Assembly: GCF_964340395.1 (NCBI RefSeq)
Contig: NC_135552.1
Coordinates: 2,310,517-2,374,516, forward strand
Direction of reading: 5' to 3'
DNA from: Glandiceps talaboti
Lineage: Eukaryota > Hemichordata > Enteropneusta > Spengelidae
Length of the DNA stretch: 64,000 nucleotides
In this document: piece by piece, positions 23,975 through 35,583 of the stretch
Numbering within the stretch: the stretch's first letter is position 1
Layout of the letters: every line of letters starts with the position of its first letter
The notes under the pieces: model-generated
Told to the model about the DNA's origin: nothing
The model's input: the letters and a program-made list of their open reading frames with translations, nothing else
Databases searched by the model: none
Position numbers and translations under genes: made by a program

Positions 23975-24700
23975 GACAAAACTAAACTTTACTTACTCAA
24001 AACTAAACTTTACTTACACAAAACTAAACTTTACTTACTCAAAACTAAACTTTACTTACACAAAACTAAACTTTACTTACTCAAAACTAAACTTTACTTA
24101 CTCAAAACTAAACTTTACTTACTCAAAACTAAACTTTACTTACACAAAACTAAACTTTACTTACTCAAAACTAAACTTTACTTACTCAAAACTAAACTTT
24201 ACTTACACAAAACTAAACTTTACTTACTCAAAACTAAACTTTACTTACACAAAACTAAACTTTACTTACTCAAAACTAAACTTTACTTACTCAAAACTAA
24301 ACTTTACTTACACAAAACTAAACTTTACTTACTTAAAACTAAACTTTACTTACTTAAAACTAAACTTTACTTACACAAAACTAAACTTTACTTACTCAAA
24401 ACTAAACTTTACTTACTCAAAACTAAACTTTACTTACTCAAAACTAAACTTTACTTACACAAAACTAAACTTTACTTACTCAAAACTAAACTTTACTTAC
24501 TTAAAACTAAACTTTACTTACACAAAACTAAACTTTACTTATTCAAAACTAAACTTTACTTACACAAAACTAAACTTAAAACTAAACTTTACTTACACAA
24601 AACTAAACTTTACTTACTCAAAACTAAACTTTACTTACTCAAAACTAAACTTAAAACTAAACTTTACTTACACAAAACTAAACTTTACTTACACAAAATA
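23975..24700. repeat. 21-bp tandem array, about 34 copies
   Basis: Unit AAAACTAAACTTTACTTAC + (TC or AC or TT). The TC and AC forms are interspersed. Two shortened units (AAACTTAAAACT) occur near 24577 and 24650. Being a multiple of 3, the unit keeps a 267-codon KTKLYLL/H frame open; this is not a protein gene. Confidence 0.96.
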
Positions 24701-25184
24701 CCTGAAATCAGCCACTATATTTGTATATGTACAGGTGGGCATGCATGAAAGCTTATCATATATAAATTACTTTTCACAATACATTGTGTTTCAATTGTGT
24801 ATAGTGTTTCATTAATGTGCTGTAGTTCCAAACTAAAATGCATTACTTTGGTATACTTTCATGACAAGCACATTGTAATTTCACTGTATACCAAATATTA
24901 TTGAAACCTCAATTAAACTATACTCATAATAAATTTGATGAGAAATTATGAATAGTCTAGGTTGTGACTGTGTACACTTGCAAGGCAAGTTGTACATGTA
25001 AGTGTTCAAACAGGAAATAAGGAATTTATACCCTGGTCATTCTACATCATAACTAACACTATGCATCTACATCATTGGTTTTGCAGTACTTGAAATACAA
25101 GTTAGCCAGAAAATACTCTTAACGTAAGATTTGTGTTCATACATGCATAGTACATGTACATATGTACCTTTATACATCACCTGT

Positions 25185-25890
25185 CACCAATCTCGCATTC
25201 TGATTGGTCGAGAGCCCTGCAGATACACAGGCGTATTTTTCACCAACAGCCATATTTTTGCTTGTTGTATCACGTGATCACTGCACGTCCCCTTGTAAAC
25301 AAATCTAGCAGACAACTAGAAATACAGCTATAACCAGCATTTCCAATGCCAAATTTGTTGTCAACCGAACAAAATATCACCGTTGTATAAATTGTAACAA
25401 GTCTTTGAACTGTACTTTTCATGTTACAGGGAAAAAAGCCAAAAATTCCACACAGAGTGGCGAAAGTCCAGTGACGGCGAACTCACACGATCGTAAACAT
25501 GAATTCCTAAATTTATGAAGGATATGAAAATTACCACCACAGAGGGTGCAGTTTTTGCCTAACTAGAACAAGAAAGCATATCACGAACATTTTTGTACAT
25601 TTAATGGAATACAGTACGTAAAACAAAGACGCACTCATTTTTCAGCTGATGGTTATAAGTTTGAATATATCACTGAGTGATATGCAAATAGTAAACAATA
25701 CGTCATACTACTGAGCAAACGCACACTCTGATTGGATGATATAGTTAAGGCTGACATGTAAACAACCGCATTGCAGATATCGGAGTGGTGCATGATACTA
25801 TGCTCAACAGTATAACACGAAGTGATTTTTATATTTAAAATGAAACAGCATTTTTAGACGTTATTACCGGAAAAATTACCTCTCGCAGCA
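25185..25890. repeat. Dispersed repeat, copy 1 of 2
   Basis: About 700 bp, starting TGTCACCAATCTCGCATTCT. It matches 26042-26815 in direct orientation at about 85% by eye. It carries TCTGATTGG near both ends. CpG-rich for this window (for example CACGTGATC, CAGTGACGGCGAAC). No coding capacity; probably a non-autonomous transposon or unclassified repeat. 24701-25184 before it holds nothing recognisable. Confidence 0.8.
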
Positions 25891-26041
25891 AGATATGGAA
25901 TGGTATTTGGCAAATAACATATACATGTACGTACTTACAAAAGTAACCAATTTATTCCAAGTAAAGTTTCCCTACATGTATGTTTATATACATAGTACAT
26001 GTATATGTAATCTTCCCTTTCTTCTTATCCATTCAATGGCA

Positions 26042-26815
26042 AGTTTACTTGTCACCAATCTTACATTCTGATTGGTCGAGAGCCCTGCAAATATGCATGT
26101 GTATTTCAACAGCCGTATTTTTGCTTGTTGTATCACATGATCACTGCATGTCCCGTTGTAAATAAACCTAGCAGACATCTAGAAATCCAGCTATAACCAA
26201 CATTTCCAATGCCAAATTTATTATCAACAATACAAAATATCATTGTTGTATACATTGTACAAGTCTTTGATCTGGACGTTTTGTGTCACAGGGAAATTGT
26301 CAAAAATTCCATACAGAATGGCAAAAGTACAGTGACGACGAGCACACGATCGTAAACATGAATTCCTAAATTTATGAACAGTATCAAAATTACCGCCACA
26401 GAGGGTGCAATTTTTGCTTAACTAGAACAAGAAAGCATATCATGAACATTTCTGTACATTTAATGGAATACAGTACGCAAAACAAAGACGCACTCATTTT
26501 TCAGCTGAAGGTTACATGTATTAGTTTGAATCTGACAGTGAGTGATATGCAAATAGTACAAATGTAAACATCCCATCATACTACAGAGCAAACGCGCACT
26601 CTGATTGGATGATAAAGTTAAGACTGAGATGTAAACAACCACACTGCAGTCATCAGAGAGGTGCGTGATACTATGCTTGACAATATGATGTGGAAGTGAT
26701 TTTATTTTTAAATGAAACAAGTATTTTGAGACATTCAAAAATTGAATTCGTAGTCGCAGATGACGTAAAAGTATATTAATTATTGTATTATTTGAGGTCA
26801 TTTTTCCGGTATACA
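26042..26815. repeat. Dispersed repeat, copy 2 of 2
   Basis: Direct-orientation partner of 25185-25890. Many CpG of copy 1 are TpG or CpA here (CACGTGATC to CACATGATC). It continues past copy 1 homology into ATGACGTAAAAGTA and TTTTTCCGGTATAC. Confidence 0.8.
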
Positions 26816-26962
26816 GGATATGGGTTAGCTCTGCCTATGTACAGGACAATGTACATGTCTACATTTGTATATTACAATCATCACAGCAGTGAGGGTTAGC
26901 TCTACCTATGTACAGGACAATGTACATGTCTACATTTGTATATTACAATCATCACAGTAGTA
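26816..26962. repeat. ~73-bp direct duplication, 2 copies
   Basis: A segment containing GGGTTAGCTCTGCCTATGTA and ATATTACAATCATCACAG is present twice in tandem with two or three differences. The stretch 26963-27597 after it shows nothing recognisable. Confidence 0.85.
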
Positions 26963-27597
26963 TGCATCCAATGATTTGTATGTGTATGTGTATTTTAGTG
27001 TGGGAATTCTGTCAATCCATGCTACACTGCAGAAACTCTTAGGAACCCATCAAATATTGCTGAGTAAAATCTAATTAGCAAGTACCAAATAGACTGTTGT
27101 TGTATTCAGAGTGCCTTGGTAATGTGAACTTACACAGAATACATATTATGTTGAATTCACATTCAAATAAACTTGTTTCATTAACGTACATGCATGTACA
27201 TCTTTCTTCGTATTGAGGTCTTTATTGCTGCTATATCTCATGTGGCTTGTAATTCATGCTAACCAAATTAGTAATTCAATTAACATCAATGAAAATCTTT
27301 CTAATAATTTGTTCCAGTATCACTTTTCACACACATATTTGTACATTTATACATGTACATTGTAGTTTATCAATGGATTCAAAGCTACAAGCTGAGGTTC
27401 TAAGCAACTACATAAATTCTATATCACAGTGTTATACAATTCACATGATAAATCTATATCAACATATCAAAAAACATTGTTTTCTCTTCTTCCTGACCTA
27501 CATCATGTGTACACATGTACACTAGTCAATTTATTGTAATTTTCAAAACTTACAATAAACTATTCTTTTAATTAAAAAAGTAAAAGTAGGCAATTTT

Positions 27598-28095
27598 TCA
27601 TACATGTACAATGACACTGAACACTTGACTAACTCAGTAACTGTACCCCTGCATATAATGACATTGAACAATTGACTAACTCACTCAGTAACTGTACCTT
27701 GCATACAATGTACAATGACACTGAACACTTGACTAACTCAGTAACTGTACCTTGCATACATGTAAAATGACACTGAACACTTGACTCAGTAACTGTACCT
27801 TGCATACATGTAAAATGACACTGAACACTTGACTAACTCAGTAACTGTACCTTGCATACATGTACAATGACACTGAACAATTGACTAACTCAGTAACTGT
27901 ACCTTGCATATATGTACAATGACACTGAACACTTGACTAACTCAGTAACTGTACCTTACATACATGTACATGTACAATGTCACTGAACACTTGACTAACT
28001 CAGTAACTGTACCTTGCATACATGTACAATGACACTGAACACTTGACTAACTCAGTAACTGTACCCCTGCATATAATGACATTGAACACTTGACT
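27598..28095. repeat. ~52-bp tandem array, about 9 copies
   Basis: Unit contains ATGACACTGAACACTTGACT then AACTCAGTAACTGTACC. Length varies (44-56 bp) through gains of ACATGT or CTCA. The first and last units share a distinct ending CCCCTGCATATAATGACATT, as if a block had been copied. Confidence 0.92.
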
Positions 28096-28099
28096 AACT

Positions 28100-28515
28100 A
28101 CCAATACATGTACATGTACATGAGTGTACATCTATTCATTTATTTAATGTCACCTGTCAATCTACCAATACATGTACATGAGTGTACAGTACATCTATTC
28201 ATTTATTTAATGTCACCTGTCAATCTACCAATACATGTACATGAGTGTACAGTACATCTATTCATTTATTTAATGTCACCTGTCAATCTACCAATACATG
28301 TACATGAGTGTACAGTACATCTATTCATTTATTTAATGTCACCTGTCAATCTACCAATACATGTACATGAGTGTACAGTACATCTATTCATTTATTTAAT
28401 GTCACCTGTCAATCTACCAATACATGTACATGAGTGTACAGTACATCTATTCATTTATTTAATGTCACCTGTCAATCTACCAATACATGTACATGAGTAT
28501 ATCTATTCATTTATT
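28100..28515. repeat. 63-bp tandem array, about 6.5 copies
   Basis: Unit CCAATACATGTACATGAGTG, TACAGTACATCTATTCATTT, ATTTAATGTCACCTGTCAAT, CTA. Almost identical copies; directly follows the 52-bp array. Confidence 0.95.
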
Positions 28516-29676
28516 TAATCAATCTATTTAAAGCTACTTCAATTCATAAATTACTACATTGTTTGTTCAAATTTATTGAACTTGACTGAATATTTTGAAT
28601 TTTGAAGTTGTTTATCACTTGATTCTATTCTGATTATTTACAAGTTTTTATAATCTGCAGTCAAGTGAGAAATGTATAATTGTTATAATCCAATATTCAA
28701 TGTTTATTGTACATGTACTATGTAGATGATTCCTAATCATGCAATCTGTACAATGTATGCTTACTTTGTGACGTCTTTAACATGAACACAATGCTGGTAT
28801 GGTATGTAATTCCACTCTCATCTAATGGTTTCAAAGTAGACAGACTCTATGTATCACTGACACCAGGAAGTACAATGTACAGTCTACATGCATTGAAAAA
28901 TATTATGGTATTCTGTGTACTATGAACAGGATCTAGTTGTCCCCTAATTGGCCTCAACTACCAAAGTACAACATTGATAACACAATAATTTATATCTTTT
29001 CATTGTGTTATCTCCAAGGATACCAAAATAAATCATATATCTTACTCAGAAACACTACATAACAATTTCCTAGGAGCAATTCACTCCTGTAGGGGTTTGT
29101 TTATGTATGTGAATAGAATAGACTAATTAGTCATATCGTTGAATAATTTAACTGAAAATACATAAATTTAGTTTATAGTATATACACATGTATATATGTA
29201 TGTTGCAATATTTACCTGGTTTGTAGATATCCCTATAAATATCAAGGTCCAGCTAAATTAGTAAATAACACATTTTATACAGAATGACTCATCTTTTTGT
29301 ATTTATCCAACTATTCATTCAGACAGGTTAGTATTCTAGGTTGGCCCACATATATCCTGTCACGCAATCAAATGTGGCAATGTTTCTATTTTCAGTCCAG
29401 TTTTCTACATGTAGCTGTATGTAATTGATACTGCACTGCATTCATTACCCTAAAATTCTCCTACAAAATAAGTCTTTCATATTCTGGTTTTAAAATATTA
29501 CAACATCACATTGACAAGAATGCTCTTGAGAGATATTTGACATATGTAACAACATGACGGGGAATGTCCTTGCAGCCACTGTTGTCATCTATATGGCTGT
29601 GTAATGGCTTCCTCTCAACACCATTAAACATTATAATAAATTCATGGACATGTGAATACAGCTAATAACTACTTAC
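28516..29676. other. No recognised feature
   Basis: Unique AT-rich sequence with scattered TACATGTAC motifs. No coding or repeat structure that I can support. Confidence 0.6.
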
Positions 29677-29865
29677 TTGTGGAGGCCCGAAAACCCAGCA
29701 AATTTGAGTAGTGGTAACATATTTGGGGATGATGGTTTCCCTACAGATGCCAGGAGGAAACGATACACCTCATCCCTAATAACCACAGTGCTATTATTAT
29801 TGTAATTACCAATGAAATTATTCATCAAAGGATTGATGATGTCATTGATGTACGACCTCATGCTA
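29677..29865 (-). other. Candidate upstream exon (speculative KIF17 leader)
   Basis: On minus, a frame from an ATG at 29861 runs 62 codons and ends at FAGFSGLHK beside a consensus donor GTAAGT (29671-29676). A possible acceptor GCATTCCAG lies just above 29865. Spliced to the KIF17 acceptor at 20080 it would be in frame with the KIF17 ATG (HNSKMSEAV). Other family members have no such extension, so an untranslated or unrelated exon, or chance (1 in 3 for frame), are all open. Confidence 0.25.
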
Positions 29866-30229
29866 CTGGAATGCCATCATACACATCACTTACACTATCT
29901 ACTTTCACTGACACATGTGTTCCATTTATTTTTAATATCGCTCTATTCGCAAAATAACAGCGGAATTGCCATAAATTTAATTATTTTGAACTCTGGTGGC
30001 TGTTGATTTATTTTAGTGGTAGTTCTAAATACATTGCCATGACTAAATAATTTCAGAAAATTCAATGTAAACCTTGAAAGTGTTCTAACATTCAGTGACT
30101 CATTATTCAATGACAACCCACAAAAATACAAATAAACAAAAATTTAATGTCAATTTTTTTCCAATAAAAAGTAAATATTAAATTGTCAATATTTCTTCAT
30201 ACACATGAATTCAGGGAATTTTTAAGTCA

Positions 30230-31130
30230 AATTATTGTGGCGTAATCGTGTTTATTATCGCATTTATTGTTGAAATGCGCTTTCGGATTGTTTAGTTTGG
30301 ATAGAGTGGGATTCGGAGGTGTCTTTGGAATTGAAACTATTATGTTAAATTTCCTCGGATATCACATAAGTACTTGTCACGCTATATGTGTTTTAATCTT
30401 CACGTAGTAACGTTATAGTGGCTTGAGAAAGCAAAACCTTACAACGGCCTCAGCATAATCAAGCAACCACCTGTATAATCGATATGCTTTCAAGGTTCGC
30501 TACGATAGAAGGAACCATGTAACAAAATCCCAGGATTGACTATTGTGGGTGAAAATTTGCCATACATTGATAATATTTAAACGGAAAACACCATCAACGA
30601 GTACATACTTTGCTGTACGGAGAATTAGACAAAAAATTAATTATAAACTTCTCAAATAAGAAATGTATCCAACGTCTTCAACTTCAAGATGTCTCTTTTT
30701 GCGATAAATGATTGAGGAATTTCAATCGATTTTTGAGACCGTCATCGGATTCTGAAAACAGACATGCAGGTATTCACATTATTTTCGACTTACCTTAAAT
30801 CTTGAGAACTGGACTGAAATTACTAAGATGGTGTTCACTACGCCTCGACTGCTATCAATAGCGCATGTACTCTCGGGTTCGCCGATGTACACCTGACGGT
30901 TGATGATATTGTTGTCGCGACGACAAACACACCGGTTATGTTAAACCAAAACACATGTCATTTCGACTGTCCGGGTAAAAATAACAGTACTGTTGCAGGA
31001 AAAAGAACAATATAAAGCGGGTGTACAGTTCAAATGCAACAGTCCTCCCACAATTTACACGACGCCTAAAAAGCCAGAAATTATCTTGACGGCAGGAACA
31101 TAAGATGTAAGTCAGCCATTTTGGGAACTA
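30230..31130. promoter_or_regulatory. CpG-enriched block, candidate promoter
   Basis: CpG is far more frequent here than in the flanks (GTTGTCGCGACGACAAAC near 30912, TCTCGGGTTCGCCGATG near 30870, ATCGATTTTTGAGACCGTCA near 30725). On minus, CTCAAGATTTAAG is followed by donor GTAAGTCG (exon end at 30794), a plausible first non-coding exon of a transcript running toward KIF17. No TATA box is evident. Both the promoter and the target gene are inferred. Confidence 0.4.
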
Positions 31131-32119
<989 letters not shown>

Positions 32120-32320
32120 AGCTTTAAAAATTGCAAGATACCACAGAGCAACAACTCAGAAATCGTCGGGATTTCAGCCTTTCTGTTCATTTTCTGTGAA
32201 TTTCGCCGGTAAAAATGTGAGTTCTAAGCATATTTGTTCTAGCGAGGTGGATTTTTGACTGATCTGAAGTCAATTTATGGCATTTTTTTCAGGATATGAA
32301 AATTATAATAGTACTCATAG

Positions 32321-32506
32321 TACTAGCTGCAATAATTGTAGCGTCTTGTTGCGGTTTTGTGGGTTTTTCGTCTGTTTTGGTGACTTTTTAAGTTTTTGTG
32401 TTTAACCGTTAGGTGCGGGTTAAACACAAAAACTTAAAAAGTCACCAAAACAGACGAAAAAACCCACAAAACCGCAACAAGACACTACAATTATTGCAAC
32501 TATCAT
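32321..32506. repeat. Near-perfect foldback, ~88-bp arms, 10-nt loop
   Basis: Arm 32321-32407 (ending TTTTGTGTTTAACC) is the reverse complement of 32418-32506 (starting GGTTAAACACAAAA) with only a few differences. The loop is GTTAGGTGCG. The hairpin would be very stable in single-stranded DNA or RNA. Confidence 0.95.
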
Positions 32507-32530
32507 AGTACTTGATCAGTCTCAACCCTT

Positions 32531-33093
32531 GTGGGTTATTTCCATATGTGACCATGGGGGGGGGGGGGGGGGCAGTGTTTGGTTGTTCGTTGGTTCGTTG
32601 TCGTTTACTCATGTATGTATCTACTCATTTGTCAGGTTATTTTGTTTGTTTGTTTGTTTGTTTGTTTACTTGTTTATTTGTTTGCTTGCTTGCTTGTTTG
32701 TTTGTTTGTTTGTTTGTTTACTTGTATGTTTATTTTGTTTTGTTTATATTTGTAAACAGAACTAAATGAGCCTGAGCACCCTGTGGGTAAACAATGCCTT
32801 CTGTAAACATGCTATACCAAATCATGTACTGTTGTCCTCGCTTGGTACATGTAATTCCGACATCTTTGCTACCTCTGATCACAGGGTGCTCAGGCTCAGT
32901 TAGTTTTGTTTACAAATACATACATACATACATACATACATACATACATACATACATACATACATACATACATACATACATACATACATACATACATACA
33001 TACATACATACATACATACATACATACATACATACATACATACATACATACATACATACATACATACATACATACATACATACATACATACAT

Positions 33094-33148
<55 letters not shown>

Positions 33149-33739
33149 TACATACATACATACATACATACATACATACATACATACATACATACATACA
33201 TACATACATACATACATACATACAAACAAACAAGTAAACAAAAAAAATAAAAAAATAAACAAGTAAACAAATAAACAAACAAACAAACAAACAAACAAAC
33301 TACCCGACACATGAGTAGATACATACATGAATAAACGACAACAAACCAACGAACAAACACTGCCCCCCCCCCTTCCGAAATGGTCACAAATGTGGGTTAT
33401 TTGCATTTGTGACCATTTCGGAAGGGGGGCGGGGGCAGTGTTTGGTTGTTCGTTTGTTGTCGTTTATTCATGTATGTATCTACTCATGTGTCGGGTAGTT
33501 TGTTTGTTTGTTTGTTTACTTTTTTATTTTTTTAATTTTTTTTGTTTACTTGTTTGTTTGTATGTATGTATGTATGTATGTATGTATGTATGTATGTATG
33601 TATGTATGTATGTATGTATGTATGTATGTATGTATGTATGTATGTATGTATGTATGTATGTATGTATGTATGTATGTATGTATGTATGTATGTATGTATG
33701 TATTTGTAAACAAAACTAACTGAGCCTGAGCACCCTGTG
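32531..33739. repeat. Inverted-repeat cluster with (CATA)n arms
   Basis: Three related arms. Forward arm 32531-32784, reverse arm 32880-33392 and forward arm 33404-33739 each run from GTGGGTTATTT/GTGACCAT through a poly(G), CAGTGTTTGGTTGTTCG, a (GTTT)n and/or (TATG)n tract, to TGAGCCTGAGCACCCTGTG. The last two arms meet in a hairpin: 33371-33392 pairs perfectly with 33404-33425, leaving an 11-nt loop. Arms differ mainly in microsatellite length, and the reverse arm has an extra (CA)n at 33111-33143. Confidence 0.93.
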
Positions 33740-33807
33740 GTTTGATGATCGCAACAAGCGTGTAACTCTGAGTAACGACTCATCACATCCTAATTCTTTT
33801 GAATTAA

Positions 33808-33930
<123 letters not shown>

Positions 33931-34158
33931 AAAATATATAAACAGAAAAATATAATATATATATATAATAGCATTTCTGGTAATGTTAAAATTAAATTTT
34001 TTGGGGGGTAAAAGTGCCAGTGATACCATTTTGGATGTATCCATGGATCAGTGTATGTTGCCACTTTTTAAGATATATATCATGGAGGTAGAACCATAGT
34101 CTTTCCTATGCTAAAAAGACAAGAAGACTCTCATCAATTGAACAGTTCAAATTTCTGC

Positions 34159-34340
<182 letters not shown>

Positions 34341-34708
34341 TGTCTGTTACATGTAACTATAAATTAAGACAACAGCTGTTCTATATATTATAACTTCAAA
34401 GACATCAAAGGTTGCCTTATCCCGGTACTATACTAATCGAAGTATTTAATTTTTTAATGGTATCAAATTATGATCTTATTAATTTTCGTTGAAGGTATAT
34501 CAGTTTTAGATCGAGCTGCAATAATTTAAGTATATATTAGAAAATAACTTGGCCACTTAAGTGTCAAGCATTCTGGCGCTGTGTCGTCAATTTTACTATA
34601 ACTGTACTTTTGCAACTTTCCTAAGACTCCGTTAGTTCTACTGAGCGCCCTCAACCGGTGGCCCTTCCTCGCCCCCCCCCCCGCCCCCCTCATGAAACAT
34701 CAGCTGAC

Positions 34709-35407
34709 ATGATGATCACGAGTGTGAAGCTACCATCATATTCATATTCATCTTCACTTTCAAAAGTTGACCTCTACGCTCAATGTGAATATGATGATAG
34801 CTTAACACGTTCATCATCAGATTCGAATATGGGTACGAACACACGTTCGGCAAATCACATATCTTTCATTGGCAGGTTGAAATCATGTGATTGTAATTAC
34901 TTTTCACTTGATTTGCGTGGATTTGCATGCTCTCTTGTTACTTTTGCCAGAGTATCCAATTTGCACCATGAATTATTGTTGTCATGGACCATTATTTTTC
35001 ACAATAGATTGCATTGACCCTCCCCGATCAAGGGAACTACATGCATTGTGATAATTGTGGTCTTGATAACACTATTTGGTGTAAATTTAAGTTCACCAGT
35101 GTAAGTGGGTTTCAAAGATAGCGGCACTGCGGGAAATCAAAACACATCCAGCCAAGCCGTATTTTATTACATTACTCATACATGTTTTTTGTACACCCAA
35201 ATATTGCTATTTCATTTTCAAAGATATGGGAAAGGCATACTAAACATCCAAATTAGTTTTTTATATATTCGTACCCATTCGGAAGACTTCGAATCTGATG
35301 ATGAACGTGTGAAGCTATCATCATATTCACATTGAGCGTAGAGGTCAACTTTTGAAAGTGAATATGAACATGAATATGATGGTAGCTTCACATATCTAGA
35401 CATGATC
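34709..35407. repeat. Inverted repeat, ~135-bp arms, upstream of HSD17B14
   Basis: Arm 34709-34838, with GTGAAGCTACCATCATATTC and AAAAGTTGACCTCTACGCTC, is the reverse complement of 35270-35407 with few differences. The spacer is ~430 bp and carries no recognisable transposase. Either a MITE-like element or a local inverted duplication; it ends ~75 bp before the dehydrogenase start codon. Both arms translate to related Ser-rich frames (SLSKVDLYAQCEYDDS), a consequence of the duplication. Confidence 0.9.
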
Positions 35408-35480
35408 ATAGGTCATCATCACAGTTCAGGGTACAGGCATAGCGTATTTACTATTAGTAAAACTATTTTAGCAGCTGGCG

Positions 35481-35583
35481 ATGGCATCGTCCCATGACAG
35501 TAGTCAACATCGCTACAAAGACAAAGTCACTATCGTGACTGGTGGATCGAAAGGCATCGGAGAAGGAGTTGTTAGAGTCTTTG
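35481..35583 (+). CDS. HSD17B14: HSD17B14-like exon 1
   Basis: 103 nt, residues 1-34 plus one base. Start context GGCGATGG is good. After a short polar leader it reads [20 protein letters not shown], the first beta strand and Gly-rich loop. Donor GTAAGT at 35584. Upstream of the ATG I see no clear TATA box. Confidence 0.93.

Noticed and set aside
23945-24748. 267-codon KTKLYLL/H frame
   Set aside because: Translation of a 21-bp array; period is a multiple of 3.
32794-33723. YIHT and YVCM repeat frames on both strands
   Set aside because: Translated (CATA)n/(TATG)n microsatellite.
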